From Phaenicophaeus curvirostris (Eukaryota; Chordata; Aves; Cuculiformes; Cuculidae), in the NCBI RefSeq assembly GCF_032191515.1, contig NC_091392.1, positions 37,329,501 through 37,393,500 on the forward strand: a stretch of DNA of 64,000 nucleotides. The letters run 5' to 3'. Below are positions 1-14,041 of the stretch, one piece after another; the stretch's first letter is position 1; each line of letters begins with the position of its first letter. The translations under genes were made by a program, and so were the position numbers. The notes under the pieces are model-generated. The model saw nothing but the letters and a program-made list of their open reading frames with translations. It ran no database searches and was not told the origin of the DNA.

Positions 1-1059
1 ATTACTTCTATAACCTTTGAAAAATTCTGTGTTGATGATTACTGGCAGCTTATTAAACTGAGCAGAGCATACAATATCAGCCTGTTCCTTAAAACAGAAA
101 TCAGATCATTTAATATTAATTAAATTGCTCTGCATCACTGATTGGGAAAGAACAATATACAAAGTATAATCCCATGTGATAAAGAAAATTGTAGACATTC
201 ATACACATTGAATAAATCCAGCTTATCAGCAGTAAAGAGCTCTGAGGATGTTGAGGGATGATTACAGAAGCAGCCTATATCCTATCAGTCTGTAACTATA
301 AATATTTATTTGTTTAAATGGGAAGTTTACTTTAGCCATGTTATCTTTCTCTTCTGTACTCCCTGAGCACTTTTAATCATAGCAAATATTTGGACTCATA
401 ATAGTTAGCATTTAATTTTTGATTGAATTTATCACACATTTTATTATTTTTGAGGTCTATTCAGTATCCTTCAAACTGAAATTATTTACAAGTGGGCAAT
501 ACAAATCTGCTTCATCCCTTTATGCTTTGAAGTTTTCATTTAAAATACACAGGGTTTGGGTGAGTGATAGATTTTGGGTCCTCAGTAAAATAAGATACGG
601 CACAGTTCAGTGTATTTCATGTAAACAGTAATTTTATAATTGTAAATACCTTAAAAACTTGTCCCCTTCTGCTTATCCAACTTTTATCTACCTCTGTTTA
701 CCTTCCCTGTCTGTTCCAGTAATGATGGCAGTTTCCATTGCTTATCACTGTAGTTCTGCGAAGAGCTGTGCCCCTTCCTTTTTGCTGTCACTATGTGTAG
801 GGGATAATTCAGTGAAACAATTTGCAAAGCTACCATTCTATCCTTCAGATTATGTCTGAAATCCATATGAAAACTATAGAAAATTGCCTATGAGTAAGGA
901 CTAGAAAAATGACCCAATTACAAGCTCCTGAATATTTATATGGTTAAAAAAAATCTCTAATTAACAAACCCTTGATGTTTTTATGAGAACCTACAAATAG
1001 TATGCAATTTGATTTGTGTATCCCGGTGTTCCGACTGACAATGCCCTTCTATCCTCGCT

Positions 1060-1150
1060 TGGTTTGTGTGTCCAGCTGTGACATTGTACTCCTTTTAGCT
1101 GTAAGCTACTTGGGGCAGAGACTGTTTAATTATATACTTAACTCAATTTG
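1060..1150 (+). repeat. Possible L2/MIR-like ancient relic
   Basis: The stretch GCTGTAAGCTACTTGGGGCA followed by GAGACTG resembles the conserved 3' portion of ancient L2-type elements (a TGTAAGCTCCTTGAGGGCAG-like core). Only this core is convincing, the edges are guesses, and no target duplication is visible. Chance similarity cannot be excluded. Confidence 0.3.
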
Positions 1151-2744
1151 TGCTGTAGTTCTCTATGTTTGATATACACAAAATTTATGCCAATATATAG
1201 TACATTGATATGAACTCAGAAATACTTTAGCTCACGGTATTCATAAATATATCAGTAATTTTTGCATTAAGTATCATTGTGGAAGGATTTCTGTATGTAA
1301 TGGTGGTGTTCACTTTTTCAGAAACATATAATCCACGGCAATGAAAGATTCAGGAAGGAAAGCAGTGAATATTGTCTATAAATCTTAAGTTTGCTTGTTG
1401 TAGTATACACAACTAGAGTATATTAGCCCATAAGTACACCACTATAAGTGAAAAAGATCTACCTAAAACCTCTAGCATGTCTTTAAACAATGCATAGAAA
1501 TTGTTTGCAACTACATTTTTTTAATGCTTCCAATTTGTGTAACTTGCCCTATTGTGCCAGAACCACCCCTCCCATCATTATTTCTATCTTCAAATTGTAG
1601 TCTACATATACATTTCCAAAGAAATATACTTCTACTCAGCCAGTACTCTTAGTCTCTCTTGGACCTGTTCATCCTGAGGCTGAGTATTTTCCCTCTGTTG
1701 AAATGGAGTTTAGTAACTGAACTCTGATAACAAGGACATATCTGCCTTCTGGACAGTTTTTGGGTCAAGGGATCTGATTCACTCGTTAGTTATTTGCTAT
1801 TACCATGAAATCCTGCCTAGAGCTTTTACGATTTACGTCAGCATTCATCTTTGTGACATCTCTCACAGGATTACACATCTGCATCTTGCAAGTGTGCTTT
1901 CAATCTCCATATTCCCAGACTTATTTTCTTTCATTTTTGTAGCAATATTTCTCCTCTTGCTCAGAAAATCACCTACACAGTGGACAGATCAGTCGACTGT
2001 TCAAATTCCTCTTTTAAAAAAGGCTGTTTGTAATATATACCTCATTTCTGGGATATGGTGCTCATTAGCATTGTCTGATAGCTTGGTGTCATAAAGCAAA
2101 GACTGCCCCAGAATTCAGGGCAGCACAGAATGCCTGTAAAGCATTTCAAGATCATGTTTAGGTATGACAGGAAATATCACGATAGAATAGGCCAAGAAAC
2201 AAGAATGTATAAAATGAAAAAAATAGCATTTGAGTTTGGTTTCTACTTCCAAAACTATGAATAACGTATTTAGGTGGTTTAAGTTTCTCTGCACCCTGTA
2301 TGTGTAGTAAAGCTTTGGTTCATTGTTACAGAACTATCTTCTGGCTCTCAAGCTGCCACCAGGTAGATTAGTTTGCCTTACACATCTACAGGGAATTTCT
2401 TCTTCTCATGCTAGTTTTTGTTCCATTTCTTATTAAATATATGCTTTCATCAAAAAAAATATTATTTGTGTTTCATCCAGTGGGGAATTTTGATCAATAG
2501 GAAGGAATTCTGTCAATTCGAACAGTTATGTAAGGAACTATTCCACACTTTATCTGAGGAGTCTAAGGATAGATCCTCTTCGTTTTCTTCAAAGCCATTG
2601 GTTCAGCATGCTGGAACATTACTCTCTCAGTCTTAGATTACTAAAGTATGTCCATTTTTTTCCATCAAAAAAATGTTCATTATTAATATTAATACAGAAT
2701 GATCTGCACAATTTTAGGAAAGGTGCAGCTGGTTCCCATCTCTG

Positions 2745-3325
2745 CAGTTTGTTCTCAGGTCATCTGGTCCAACCTACCTGATCAAGCAGAGTCGCCTAGA
2801 ACAGGTTGTCCAGGACCATGTTCAGGTAGGTTTTGAATATCTCCAGGGACTGAAACACTACAGCCTTTCTGGGCAACCTGTACCAGGGCTCAGTCACTTG
2901 CACAGCAAAACAAGTTTCCTTGTGTTCACATAGAAACTCCTGTGCTTCAGGTTACCTCTTCTGTCACTGGATACCACTGAGCCTAGCTCAGTTTTCTTTA
3001 CATTGTTCCTTCAGATATTTGTGCACATTGATGAGATCCCATCCAAGCCTTCTTTTGTCTTGGGTAAACAGCCGCTGCTATCTCAGCTTTTTCTCATTGG
3101 AGACATGCTCCAGTCTATTCATCATTTTAGTGACTCTCCAGTAGTTCTGTATCTCTCTTGTACTGAGGAACCTAGAACTGGACAGACTCCTCCAGATGTG
3201 GCCTCCCCAGTGTTGAATAGAAGGGAAGGTCACCTCCCTTGACCTGGTGGGGCACTTCTAGTGCAGCCCAGGATACCTTTAGCTTTTTTTCTGCAAGGAC
3301 ATATTGCTGGTACATGTTCAAACAT
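2745..3325 (-). mobile_element. Old CR1 LINE fragment
   Basis: Read on the minus strand, this follows the order of the CR1 3' part: the end of ORF2 with a GLFNTGEATSGGVCPVLGSS-like reading and then the 3' UTR ending in the TGGACCAGATGACCT-type box. Landmarks on the plus strand are catctggtccaacctacctg, gggcaacctgtaccagggct and gcagcccaggatacc. It is far more diverged than the other copies, lacks the terminal GAATCATA units and is broken by stops and indels. It is therefore an old 5'-truncated insertion. Confidence 0.8.
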
Positions 3326-5022
3326 GACAGAATAGGTTCAACTGTATTGAATACGTTCAAATAAGAGAGAAGCATTCCTCTTTCCTCAAAACAGTGACAA
3401 ATTGAACCCCTAGTTTGGTGTTCTTCTCTGACAGGTAACCATGCCAAACTTTTCCCCATTGTGACTTCTTTATTTCACCACCTCTCTTTCCATAATCAAA
3501 TATTTTGAGAGTCAAATCTGTACTTCACATCCTTGATGACAAGGAGCTTTCTGTTAATAGTAACAGGTCCACCCATTAGTCTTGAGGTTTATTCATGTCA
3601 GTAAGTGACTGATGCAAGGGAAATGCCATATACACACAAATACCAAAGAGGATAAGAGATTATGTCAAAGCCTTTTTCAAGACTGCTGATGTCAATCCTT
3701 TCAGTAGTCAGACATGTATCCATCAGTGACTTTTCTGAGAACTGTTTTCATTCCCATAAATTTCTGAGTTGCACCTTAAGCTCTGTGTGTACCTTGATGA
3801 TTGCACTATGTCATTGCAGAATTATCCAGTGTTAAAGTCAATTGCAGTTACTGAACAACTCCTGTAGATATCATATGAGTAAAGGATTCTGAAACCATCT
3901 CTAATTAAAACTGAATATTTTGTCTTCTTGTTCAGAGTAAGTCTGTGAATGTCCTGCCAGTTGGTAGGACATATGCACACTTACTATGTGCTCACATCCC
4001 TTCTCAGGATTTCTGATTACTTCTTAATATTCTGTCATTGCATCACTGTAGCCTTGGTGCATTCTGATGCAGCTAACAATTAATCAATCACTATTTTATT
4101 TCAGAGTTATTTTTTTTGTGTGTCTATAAAGTTTTTCCACCCTATCACGCATAACAATGGTACATTTGGAGAAAATCTAAAAAAACAAACCAAAAACCCA
4201 GAGATTCAGTGAGACCTAGTAGTCCTTTAGCTAGTGATGATACTATTGTTTGGAAAGGCATTCTGTTCCAGTTTTTCAGTAACAGAGAGCAGTATAAAAT
4301 TCTAAGAAAAGTATCTTGTTAAGAGAGGTAATTTGTTTTTCAGTACTTTGGTTTTTATTTGAGTAAAAGTCCACTCACAGTTATGTATCACAGAAATATG
4401 AAAAATCAGGTTAGGAGACATCTAAGGTAGAATTTAAATGACCTAAACATAGGCATCTAATGCTTTTGGAGGTGCCTTAGGGTTTCCAGGACATCTGCAT
4501 TGGGCAGATATGATGTAAATCAAATGTGAGCGTGAAGTGGAACAGCAGCTGGAGGACAGGTGGGATATCCTAGAGCATCTCTTACTGTGCAACTGGATTG
4601 ACCTTCTAGAGTTGCGATCCAGCTTCAGATTAAAACTCTTAATTGTAGATGTCCACATGTAAACTGTCTGATCCTGCTGAACAGTTGTGTTCCACTGACA
4701 GAATTGACTAGATTTTCACCTCCAGTGATAGGAGTTTAGAGATTTAACACAAATGCGGGTTTCTTAATATGGAGTTGTATTACATCCCCACTATATTTTC
4801 TTATATAGTTATTAATTTTTATAGTAGGAAGGACAGCATTTATGTTGTTATCTTGAAAAATAATAACAAAGATAGCATTTGTTCTTGCCTGTTCAGTGTT
4901 TTTTATGTGCAGATGAAATAGAGAGGAAAAATTAAATACTTCTTTTCTAAATGTATTCTTTTCAAAAGGATTCATTGATATTTTAATTTGCATTTTAAAT
5001 GTCACAACATTTCTTTTTCTAG

Positions 5023-5098
5023 ACAGAAAAAGGGAGCGCACTACATGAAGCAGCCCTATTTGGAAAGGTGGATGTAGTACGCGTTTTGCTTGAAACAG
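5023..5098 (+). CDS. ANKS1B: ANKS1B exon A: last ankyrin repeat, first half
   Basis: The 76-bp exon enters in phase 0 and leaves in phase 1. It encodes TEK followed by GSALHEAALFGKVDVVRVLL and ETG, a near-canonical ankyrin repeat: the G-x-x-x-LH-x-AA turn and first helix, then the G-K-x-x-VV-x-x-LL second helix. In the protein this is the final repeat of the N-terminal ankyrin array used for protein binding. The acceptor after ttctttttctag was chosen because it has the pyrimidine tract and gives an ACA codon in the frame expected from ANKS1B; a second AG four bases downstream (exon start 5027) is less likely because it would change the incoming phase. The donor is ACAG/gtaaat. The preceding ankyrin exons lie left of the window. 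Confidence 0.9.
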
Positions 5099-7264
5099 GT
5101 AAATCTAATTTACAGGAAAGCGTGAACGATTATCCTTAATATTCCTAATCTAGTGTATGCTTCTGCGAGTGTTGGTTTTACAGATTATTACTGGTATATC
5201 AGGTGTACCTCTACTTAAAATGGTATGCTTTTAAAATGAGATATTACCATATACAGAGAACAAAATGAATGCTTTCACTAAGACTCAGAAATTCCATATA
5301 TGACTCAGTGTATGCCACTCTATTCTGAGAATAAATATAATCTGAGAAGAAAATGGCTGCATAAAATTTTGTTATTCGTTCTGAAAGACAGCCAAGAATA
5401 TTCTTTGATGTAAAGTGCAGAAGACTCATATTCACATATATTTCCTTCACTAGCTATTCCTAACACACACACACACACCATCCTGCTTGCTTCTTCATTT
5501 TCTGGGTAAACTTTGAGTGCCTGTGAAGCAAAAGAAAGGCACTGTGTCACCAAGAATTGCATTTGTCCTGAAAGGACAGGGGAACAGGCATATAGAGTCA
5601 CAACAAACACACCTACTACAAACTAAGAGTTTCAGAATTGTCTCAGGTAAATTACTCATCTAAAGAACTGTCTTCTCAGGTAAATGAGAAGACCAATGAA
5701 AAAGACAATATCTAGAAATTACTTCTCTGAGATACATGAACTTGTTGATCTTATTGATGTTCATTATCAGAGCTTGTAGAGTTATATATTGCAAATTAAG
5801 CTATGTCCTACTCACAGCTCCTCATCGGAGTCTCAGCTAGTGCATACCTGATCTGAGATCTGTTATCAGGAAAAAAACGTCCTTCCAAGGTGCTTTCCTG
5901 TTTGGGTGAACAAAGAGGTAGAAAGGGATCTTCACGTGCCCTCAAAAAGGCAGGTCCTTTTTATATTAATTCCCCTAAAAGAGGAAGGACTGAAGAACAT
6001 CACACAAGGATAGGAAGCCCTTAGGCTACAGATAAAGAGTACAATTGTACAAGATAGTGAAGCAGAATCTTCACTGTCAACTCGTTCAACCCCAAATGCT
6101 CTGCATTTCTGCAACGCTCCCTACCATCTGCCTTATTTTATCTAACAGTCCCTTTTCTGTAATGATGTTTTAAAAAACACTCAGAAGATGTTGTAAGTAG
6201 CTGCTCCAAAGGAAAGGTGTAAGGTTATGCCTCTGGCCTCTGAAAACCAGTTGCCACCGCTAATTAGTCCAGCAATATTTTGGCTTTATTTTCAATGAGA
6301 AAAAAATTTCTCTTTCTCACAAAACTAATTAGGAAACTCTCCATCAAGTAAAAAATGACAAGAACTGCAGCCTTTTCTGGTGAGTAAGAAATCCTTCCAC
6401 GCTTCCACAATGTGCTTATAAATCCTGCTGATTGCCTCTATTCAGTGTCCTGAGAAGAATCTCATTCTTTCTTTCATGCTATTACTTTTTATTAAAGTGC
6501 ATCTAAACTAAAAAACAACTCATCTTCTACCATAAGGGAAGCATTTTCAAAGTAATCTCTACAAGGCAAAGGTGGAGAATCATGCAATATCACATACAAC
6601 CAATTCTCTGAGATCTGTCCAGGATAAGACTCAAAATTATTTAAGGTTCACATTCACAGTTTGAGTAGAACAATTACTTTTACAACAGTCTGAGCTGTCT
6701 GCGAGGGAACGTTCTGGCTATTCACACAGCCCTTATACTACACATGAGTATTTTAGTCTACTTGGAGCATGAATTCCAAACATGTTGCCATGAAGTGCAA
6801 AAATTCTGAGGTTAATAACTTTTTCAGTATTGTACCCAAACCACATACTGGTACTATGGACCTAAAAATCCCCACAGAATCAGAACAGTTTGGAGGGAAT
6901 TAGAATCCAGATATGTAGGAAAAGCATTTAGAGAACTTCTTGATTTGATAAAATATTATTTTCAGGATGGCTGTTTCTTAGGAACAGCCTGTTAAAATAA
7001 ATCAAGGTTTGGTTTAAGAAGCTTATTTTATATCCCCATGAGTTACAGAAACATAAAAGCAATCCATGTCAGCATGTAAATTTTATGTTATTCAAGCTTC
7101 AAACAGAAATGATGCTGTAATTCAGCTGTAACACAGTTGTTTATCTGCTACAGTTGTAAAACTGCTTGCATTCAATTTGCCGGATAATTAAGTCTGATAT
7201 ACCACATTTATAATCAGAAGTATTTGGGGTCAAAAATTCCACCACAGATAATTTTCTTTTTCAG
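5099..7264 (+). other. ANKS1B: Intron A-B (2.2 kb)
   Basis: This is AT-rich intron with a short CA run at about 5463-5480. I see no transposon, RNA gene or credible cryptic exon. Small open frames between 5.2 and 6.1 kb on the minus strand have no family resemblance. Confidence 0.75.
5463..5480. repeat. Short CA dinucleotide run
   Basis: About eight tandem CA units lie within the intron. The run is short, so it may be only weakly polymorphic. Confidence 0.8.
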
Positions 7265-7366
7265 GAATTGATACCAACATAAAGGACAGTTTGGGTAGAA
7301 CAGTTTTAGATATTCTTAAAGAACATCCATCTCAGCAGTCACTCCAAATTGCTGCTCTACTTCAAG
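7265..7366 (+). CDS. ANKS1B: ANKS1B exon B: end of ankyrin array
   Basis: The 102-bp exon is phase 1 to phase 1, so it can be skipped without a frameshift. The split glycine codon is completed and followed by IDTNIKDSLGRTVLDILKEH and PSQQSLQIAALLQ. The first part closes the preceding repeat loop (the ID-x-N-x-KD-x-x-GRT-x-LD pattern begins another, capping ankyrin unit). The rest is the helix that leads out of the array. The acceptor has a long pyrimidine tract (ttttctttttcag) and the donor CAAG/gtaagt is close to the consensus, making this the best-defined exon in the window. Skipping it would remove the capping unit of the ankyrin domain. Confidence 0.93.
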
Positions 7367-10300
7367 GTAAGTCCTATTCAGTTATACATTTATTAAAGAC
7401 AAATCAGAACAGCATAGAAGAATATTAAGATACATAGTAATTTCTATTCTTTAAATATTTCATTATACAAAAGAGTATTCCTTTGAGTTAAAAAGACAAA
7501 ATTCTTGTCTGCTAGATACAAACGAGTGGTGGAATATGTGACTTTCAGAGTAAATTTCTTTTTTTTTTTTGACAAAAGACATTAGCATGGTGTGTAAGTT
7601 ACTGTTACTCTTTGTTTCTCATTACAAAATAACATTGTAATATTTCGCTGCAGTTCTGCTAAACTGTGATAGTAAACTACAATTGAAATGTTTGATTCAT
7701 TCATAAATAACAACTATGACTGAAAGAGGATGATGAATTTCAAAAACGTTTTTCTAATTTTCTTTAAATTAAAAAAAAATAAACCAGGCAGTAACTTTTG
7801 TCATTATAGCAGAAATCTTATTGTACATATGTTTGTTTTTGTTTCTCATCTTACTTTCATGAGGTAAGACTGATGCAACTCAATTGTTTTCTTCAATTTT
7901 TCACTCTAGAAGATGGAGGTAAAGTGATAAAACATTAGGTAGTACATAATCCAGTATTAAACATCATTCCTTCTCTTCTATGGAGTTTATTCCCTGCATT
8001 TTTAGATTAGTCTTTCATTAGCTGTGTTTGACAGAGGAGTTCCCTGTAGGTCTCATTGCTGCATCTCCACCTGTGTTGATTATTCCCTTCATTAAATAAG
8101 CCATTTTAATCAGGTCATTGTTGATTCTACCTATGAACTAGCTTATGCTTCAGTCTCTTGTACAACTGTAGTTCATAGGAACATTTCCTAAAGAAAATGA
8201 GGTCATGTGGCCCTACTGTGTCCTTCGAGTTTTATTTTCTGAATAACTTCCAAACTTGTTAGCCAGCTTAAGTAAAGTTTTCCAGAGAGATGATGGACTG
8301 AAGATACAAAGATCCTCTAAGTATAATGAAAATTTTGCAGGCTGGAGGAGAGGTATTCTCTTAAGAGCAGATTCATGTTATAGCTGGACTGAATTAACAG
8401 CTTGCATCGTGGTCTCCCACCTTCCTATTTTCTTTTTTCATCTCCCCCATCTTCCCCTTCCTCCTCCCCTACTTGCAGCTACACTGTTTCCTCCCGTATT
8501 ACTTGCTAACAGAAGTTGCAAAGTGATCTGATTCAGTTCATGAATTAGTAATATATAAAATATATAACCCATTATACTACCTATACTTAATAGTATGTAA
8601 CAATAATAAAAAATACAACTGTAATTGTATAAATATATGTTTGTTTGTTTTAATGAACTTGCCTCCTGTGTGATTCAGGTCCCATAGTTAGATCTGTGTC
8701 AGGTAACTGGCAGAAATGTGCATCAAAAAGTGGGGAGGAAGATATGGCCAAGGGGAGTAACATTTTGTCCTGTGAGCAGAAGAGAATTCCTAATGTGACT
8801 CAGACTGTACTGTGAAACTCCAGCCTTTATGTCCTTGCTGAGCAGAAGTGTGAACACGACACTACATAGATGAAAAGATGGTTAAGATTGTACTAAAACT
8901 TATCCAGTGGCAAGAAAAGGGTCACTCAGAGCTACTGCTTTCTTAGTGATCCAAATTAATCACCATTTAGATATTATACGAGATTCATTATAATGTCCTA
9001 TCGCTAACTGAACTGTTTTTCGTTTTAGTATGTCTGCATTGCTCCATTTTCTTATACTGTGATAACCTTGCAGTCTGAACCCAACTGATGAACAAAGTTT
9101 CTTGAAAGTACCATTGCTTTATGAAAAATAGAACATCCAAATCCCTCTCAAGGGTTTGCCATGTTGGTGAATTGTTATCTCCCCTTTTTTTTTACCACAA
9201 AAAAAGGAATATATCCATTTCAAGGCTTTTTGGTGTTTTTACATGCAACCTTTTTCACTTTTGTTCCTTGAACATATAAAGAAGACTGCTTAGTATTTTC
9301 AGCTCATGTTAGTATGATGAAACTGTGCTTGTCACGAGCAGCTGTTTAGTTTTACAATGCCTGCTTTACAGTCAGAAGTGATGTGCAAGGATGGAAAATG
9401 TTTACAAAGACGCCATTCTGAGTCTTAAGATCTGAAGAGCCCCTTCAGAACTCCCTTGTGGAACCCACTGAGATGTTTTTCTCATCAGCAAAGAGTTCAC
9501 TGAAGCTTTAATCATCAATGATAAAGTTTGAACTGTGAGCTGAAGTTGAAAAAAAAAATCAGGAGTGGCAGGATTCAGAACTTGCACTGTTGATACAGTA
9601 GACCTACCCTTCTCTAAAAAACCAGTTGAGTATATTCTTCACTGAAGTGTAGGCTTTTATCCTGTTGTAGCTGAAAAATGAGTAAGGCACTGGGATTTTG
9701 GGAAATCTGAACATACTCTAATTGAGTCCAACTTCAGTGGATAATAAATTTCATGCAAAGAAAGGGCAATTGCTCAGAGAGAGATAAAGTCTTCCAAATA
9801 CATTTCTGTTAAAGCTCCTGTCTTCAGATGATCGTCTAGAGAAGCTTACATGTCTCCTTCACGTAGACTTAAGAGGAAAAAGAAATTAAATTAATGGCAT
9901 CAGATAACTACTGGCCAGATTTTGTAAGTTTCTTCCTATTTTTTTCTTTATGCAGACACAATAACATTGAATTGATCCTTTCACCTTTTTGCTGGGATGT
10001 TCAGCTGATACAAAAACCACAGGACTGTGACCCTCCTGTGAATGAGGCCTCCAGAATTTAAGAACTGTGGAGAGAAGTTTCTGTTGGTGTTCTCCCTTCT
10101 AAAAAAATATTAACAAAACTACTTTTTACAGGCTATAGGTTAAAAAGTAACAAAATCTTTTGCCAGTGATCTTTGTGCTTTTGCGATCTTTACATATTTT
10201 CTCACTATCCTGAGAAAATAATGATTGAAGTTTTCAATTTTTTTTTTATGTGTTTCTGAAGTCTGTCATCTTTTTTGACATTTTCGCACATTACCTGATA

Positions 10301-11503
10301 GAACGAAAGTAATTAACAAAACCACTTTAAATAACAGCATGAAAAAGGCTGAGTGAACTATACACCAATTGAATTTTTTTATTGCTTGTTGATTATGGAT
10401 GGGACTATTAAAAATGACAGTTTAAGTCATTCACGGATGCCCCATAGTTTTCTGTGTCTTGCTCAGGTATGAATAGCACTGAACTCAATTAAAAATACTT
10501 ATTGCAGTTAAGATGCTTTATGTGGTAATGAAGAAATAGCTGTTTAGGCATTATATACTCAAAGAGCAGAGAATTAGAATACTGAGCTGAGTAAGGCTTG
10601 TCTGCTGGATGCATTTCATGGTTGCAGTGAAACGATGGAATTCAGTGTTGAAGCAGTTAACAATATTGGCACTTAGGGGTTTATAATTAGGCGTTGAAGA
10701 TAAAAGGGATATTGCCAAGAGCTACTAGGCCTAAAATTAAGTCGACCAGCTGTGTTTTAGTTTTAGCATGTGTGAACGTGATGCAGGTGCATGCTATACT
10801 ATCACTCAACAATTTCTCAACAGTCCACTATGCCCTTTATTAGAATCTTGCTTATATAGTATTTCTGGAAGCAGAATTATCATTATTATGAAAAAAGGAG
10901 ATAGTAGATAAACAGATGAAAAATGACACTAGCCCCAGGAAAGCACAATAAGCTCTGCTGCATAGACAGGGAGATGTAATGGAAAGCTGTTTCCTCTCTC
11001 ATCTGCTGAAGCTGCCTAAGAATCTAATATTGTTTGTACATGTTGCCAAATTATTCATAAATGGAAAACACATAAGCAGCTGCAGAACCAGGATTCCTTT
11101 CTTCTCCCCTCTGCTTGAATAGCTTTGATGTCATTAACACACACTTTTTTTTATGCATTCTCACTCTCTCTTTTTCTCCTTCTCTTTTCCTGTGGCCTGG
11201 TAGATCTTCCATTCCCTTGAGTGCAGGAGGCCAGCTTCAATGGAAGGATGGAATAAGTTTCCAGTCAAGGGTTTAATTACATCTGTGTGGGATGAAAAGA
11301 ATTGGAATTTCAGTCTCCCATTGTTGTTTTCTTCTGGGAACTTCTCAGCTCCTTTTAAAGGCTATTGTGCCAAAGCTGTGGAGTATTAACTATGTGAATT
11401 AATGTAACTGCTGTTGTTTTGGGGACCGAAAGCTTAGTTGCCCTTACCTATTGCAGGATCATACCAATGCTTCATTGCTTGTTTCTGTTTGTCTTCCTTG
11501 AAC

Positions 11504-11533
11504 ATGGGCACAAAAGTCTCCTTTTGTGCCCAT
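11504..11533. repeat. Perfect 13-bp inverted repeat, 4-base loop
   Basis: The arms ATGGGCACAAAAG (11504-11516) and CTTTTGTGCCCAT (11521-11533) are exact reverse complements around the loop TCTC. The flanking bases do not pair, so the stem stops at 13 bp, which is too short for a microRNA precursor. It could extrude as a small cruciform or form an RNA hairpin in the pre-mRNA. No function can be assigned. Confidence 0.9.
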
Positions 11534-14041
11534 AACTTAAATATCTAATGATTTCACATTTCTCTGGGGTTAAGTCAAATTTGGCTCATTCATTATTGCC
11601 CTCTGAAATTTAGGAATCTGAAGTCAGCCCAGCCTCCATCTCAGCTCAAGTCTATCAGCCTAGCACACCTGAAGGTAGCAGCTGCCAGCTGGTTTTCCGT
11701 AACTGTTGCTGTAAAGAGAAGAAGAGTTGGGTCATGCAGCCTCAGGTGGGCTCCTTTAAGGGGAGGACCAAGTGAGCTGTTTTGGGAGGAGCTTTTAGAG
11801 AGCTTGCAGGCTGGGGTAGGACTTAGTAGAGCTGTAGCATCCTCAGCTAGATGTTGGAAGAGCCCTTGAAGGTAGGGCAGAGGATGTTGAAGATTGCTGC
11901 CTTTCAGCAAGATATGTAGCAAAAGAGGAGTCAGTATCCCCCTTCAAGGCCATGGGCCATGGCGGGGAATTGTTTCTAAACCAGTTTTATTCCTCCAATC
12001 TAGTAACTTGGAGTCTTCTGTTTGAAAGGGTGAGTGATCAGATTTTTATTCTAATAACATTTGACTTTTTTTTTAGTTTAAAATGCCTTTTAGCGTTTTT
12101 AGGGGAAGTCGCTCTAGGGAGGACCTCTATGTGAATTCACCTCATGGCATGGCTGAAGTAGGCTCTTGAAACAAAAGTTGTTTTGTTGTTTGGTGTTTTT
12201 CTTTCCATTAAAAGAAAAGGTAAAAAGCTCTCTGAGTCTAATGTGGCTGTTATTTTAAAAGCCAAGGTTTATAAATAAAGCAAAAGACTTGACCCTCTGA
12301 CCTCACTGAGGAATTAAGACCTAGAGGAGCTGAAGTTAAAGCAAGCCGTGCTCTAGAGCCTGAACTTTCAGTGCTGCTGGATGTTCAATACCAGCTCTAG
12401 CTCAGCTGGGCCATGTTCTCTTCATCGCTGACTTTCCCAGCTCTGACCGCTCTGCAAAGAAGCAGCTCTGTTTTCCTGCTTATATGTTAATGGTGTTAAT
12501 GCTTTGCCTTCTACTTGACTTTGGCCTAATCATTGTTGCGGAAACTGAGAAAGCTGGAGTTCCAGCAGTTTGAACTCTCCTGTGCTTGACACCTTCTTGG
12601 GTTCATATTCCCCGTTGCTCTTATTTCCACTGCTTTGTGATCACTTCTATGCTACTAGTTTTTGTGCATATGGCCCTAGCTACTAAGCAGGCAAAGTTTT
12701 TGAGATTCATCCTATCAATCCTCACTGAACTGTAATCTGCTGTTTGAGTCAACAGAAGTAAAATATTCCGTTCTCCCTAAAGCAGCATGGTGAAGAAACA
12801 TCTCTGAAATGTGTATTAACATGTGCTTCAGCCCTTACATGCTAGTCCTGCTGGCTGTCTTTGAAACATGGAACGAGATGACAGTAAGCTGGTGAGGGAA
12901 GTGTTATGAATCTGACAGTTCATGTTCAAAACAGCCTTTACTCTCCCCTGTCATAAGACTGACGGGCTCTTCTCTAAACTCTGTGAGACCGCAGCTGGGG
13001 AAACTGTTCTGGTCATTAAGTGGTATAAGTAACTAAGCTTAGCTTTGTTCTGAATTGTCTTTCTCCTTTTGAGGAAAGTAATAAAATCCAGAGCAGTATC
13101 TCAAGTATGTCATAGTCAGAGCCAATGATGCTAGCAGTATAGTCTTTGCCAGTAAGTCTGGACAGGCTTTGAAGATGAATTTCTAGCCAGCTGCAGGTGA
13201 ATAGCATTTGATGCCTGGTGAAGAACCCACTGCTTTTGTTTACTTTGCCTTTGGCTCTTGACATAGATCACCTCCTTTGTGTCTGTTTTGTTGATAATAT
13301 TATCAGTAAGTATACATTTATGCAGACTACTAGCCTCTCACAATTCACCTCATGTGTTTCTTTGTCTCATACATATCTGGCAGAATTTTCAATAGTGTAA
13401 AAGCAAGTTAGGAGTAGAAATCCCATAGAAGTCTTAAGTTTTAAGAGTTTCACTCTTACAAGGATCTTGGCCTGTTCTAAACTTCTACAATGTATGTTGT
13501 GCCGAGCCTTTTGTAGAGGTTTTCTGGAAGGAACTCTGCAGTTTTTAAAGTAAGTATTTATGAAACTTGCATTGAACTTGGATTTCCTCCTCAAAACTAC
13601 CTTTCCAACAGGTAAATGCATTGGTCTGAAAGTAGGGCCTGACAAAGAATGAAAGTAGAGTATTATTTTAAAACCACAGTCTTGTTTAAATATTGGACAA
13701 GAAGGCTGAAGTCCTTCACAATCCCCCCTGCATTTCATTTCCTAATAATATCTATATTAATCCAATAATTTTAACACTCGCAACTTGTAGAACTTAATTT
13801 TAGGTTTGCTTTTGAACAGTTGCACAATTATCAAGCAAATATTTTCAGACATGAATTCCTTTTTTCCTTTTATTTATATTTGTTCTAGTTTCCTTTTTAT
13901 TTCTCCTCCATCTTGCACATTAACTTGACAAATAATATAGCTGACAGAGCTGGTAAACATTCCAGACCATTTTGTCATACTGCTGATTTTCTCGTGGTCT
14001 CTTATGCCTCATCTTTGCTGCTTTTGCTTTCAACACTGCAC

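Larger units (their letters stand above)
1..5022 (+). other. ANKS1B: Intron tail upstream of the first visible exon
   Basis: This is AT-rich intronic sequence ending in a strong pyrimidine tract and acceptor (ttctttttctag). It holds an old CR1 fragment (about 2745-3325) and a possible L2-like relic near 1.05 kb. The remaining stretches, including 4440-4740, show no reading frame with splice sites, no RNA gene and no repeat that I can name. Confidence 0.75.

Noticed and set aside
4443..4740. Possible old repeat with 'aggtgccttagg' and 'tagatgtccacatgtaaac' strings
   Set aside because: It is suggestive of a degraded interspersed repeat, but no family, orientation or edge could be supported.
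13367..13738. 123-codon minus-strand open frame
   Set aside because: No domain, no recognisable family and no splice context; its length is not remarkable for 64 kb of six-frame sequence.
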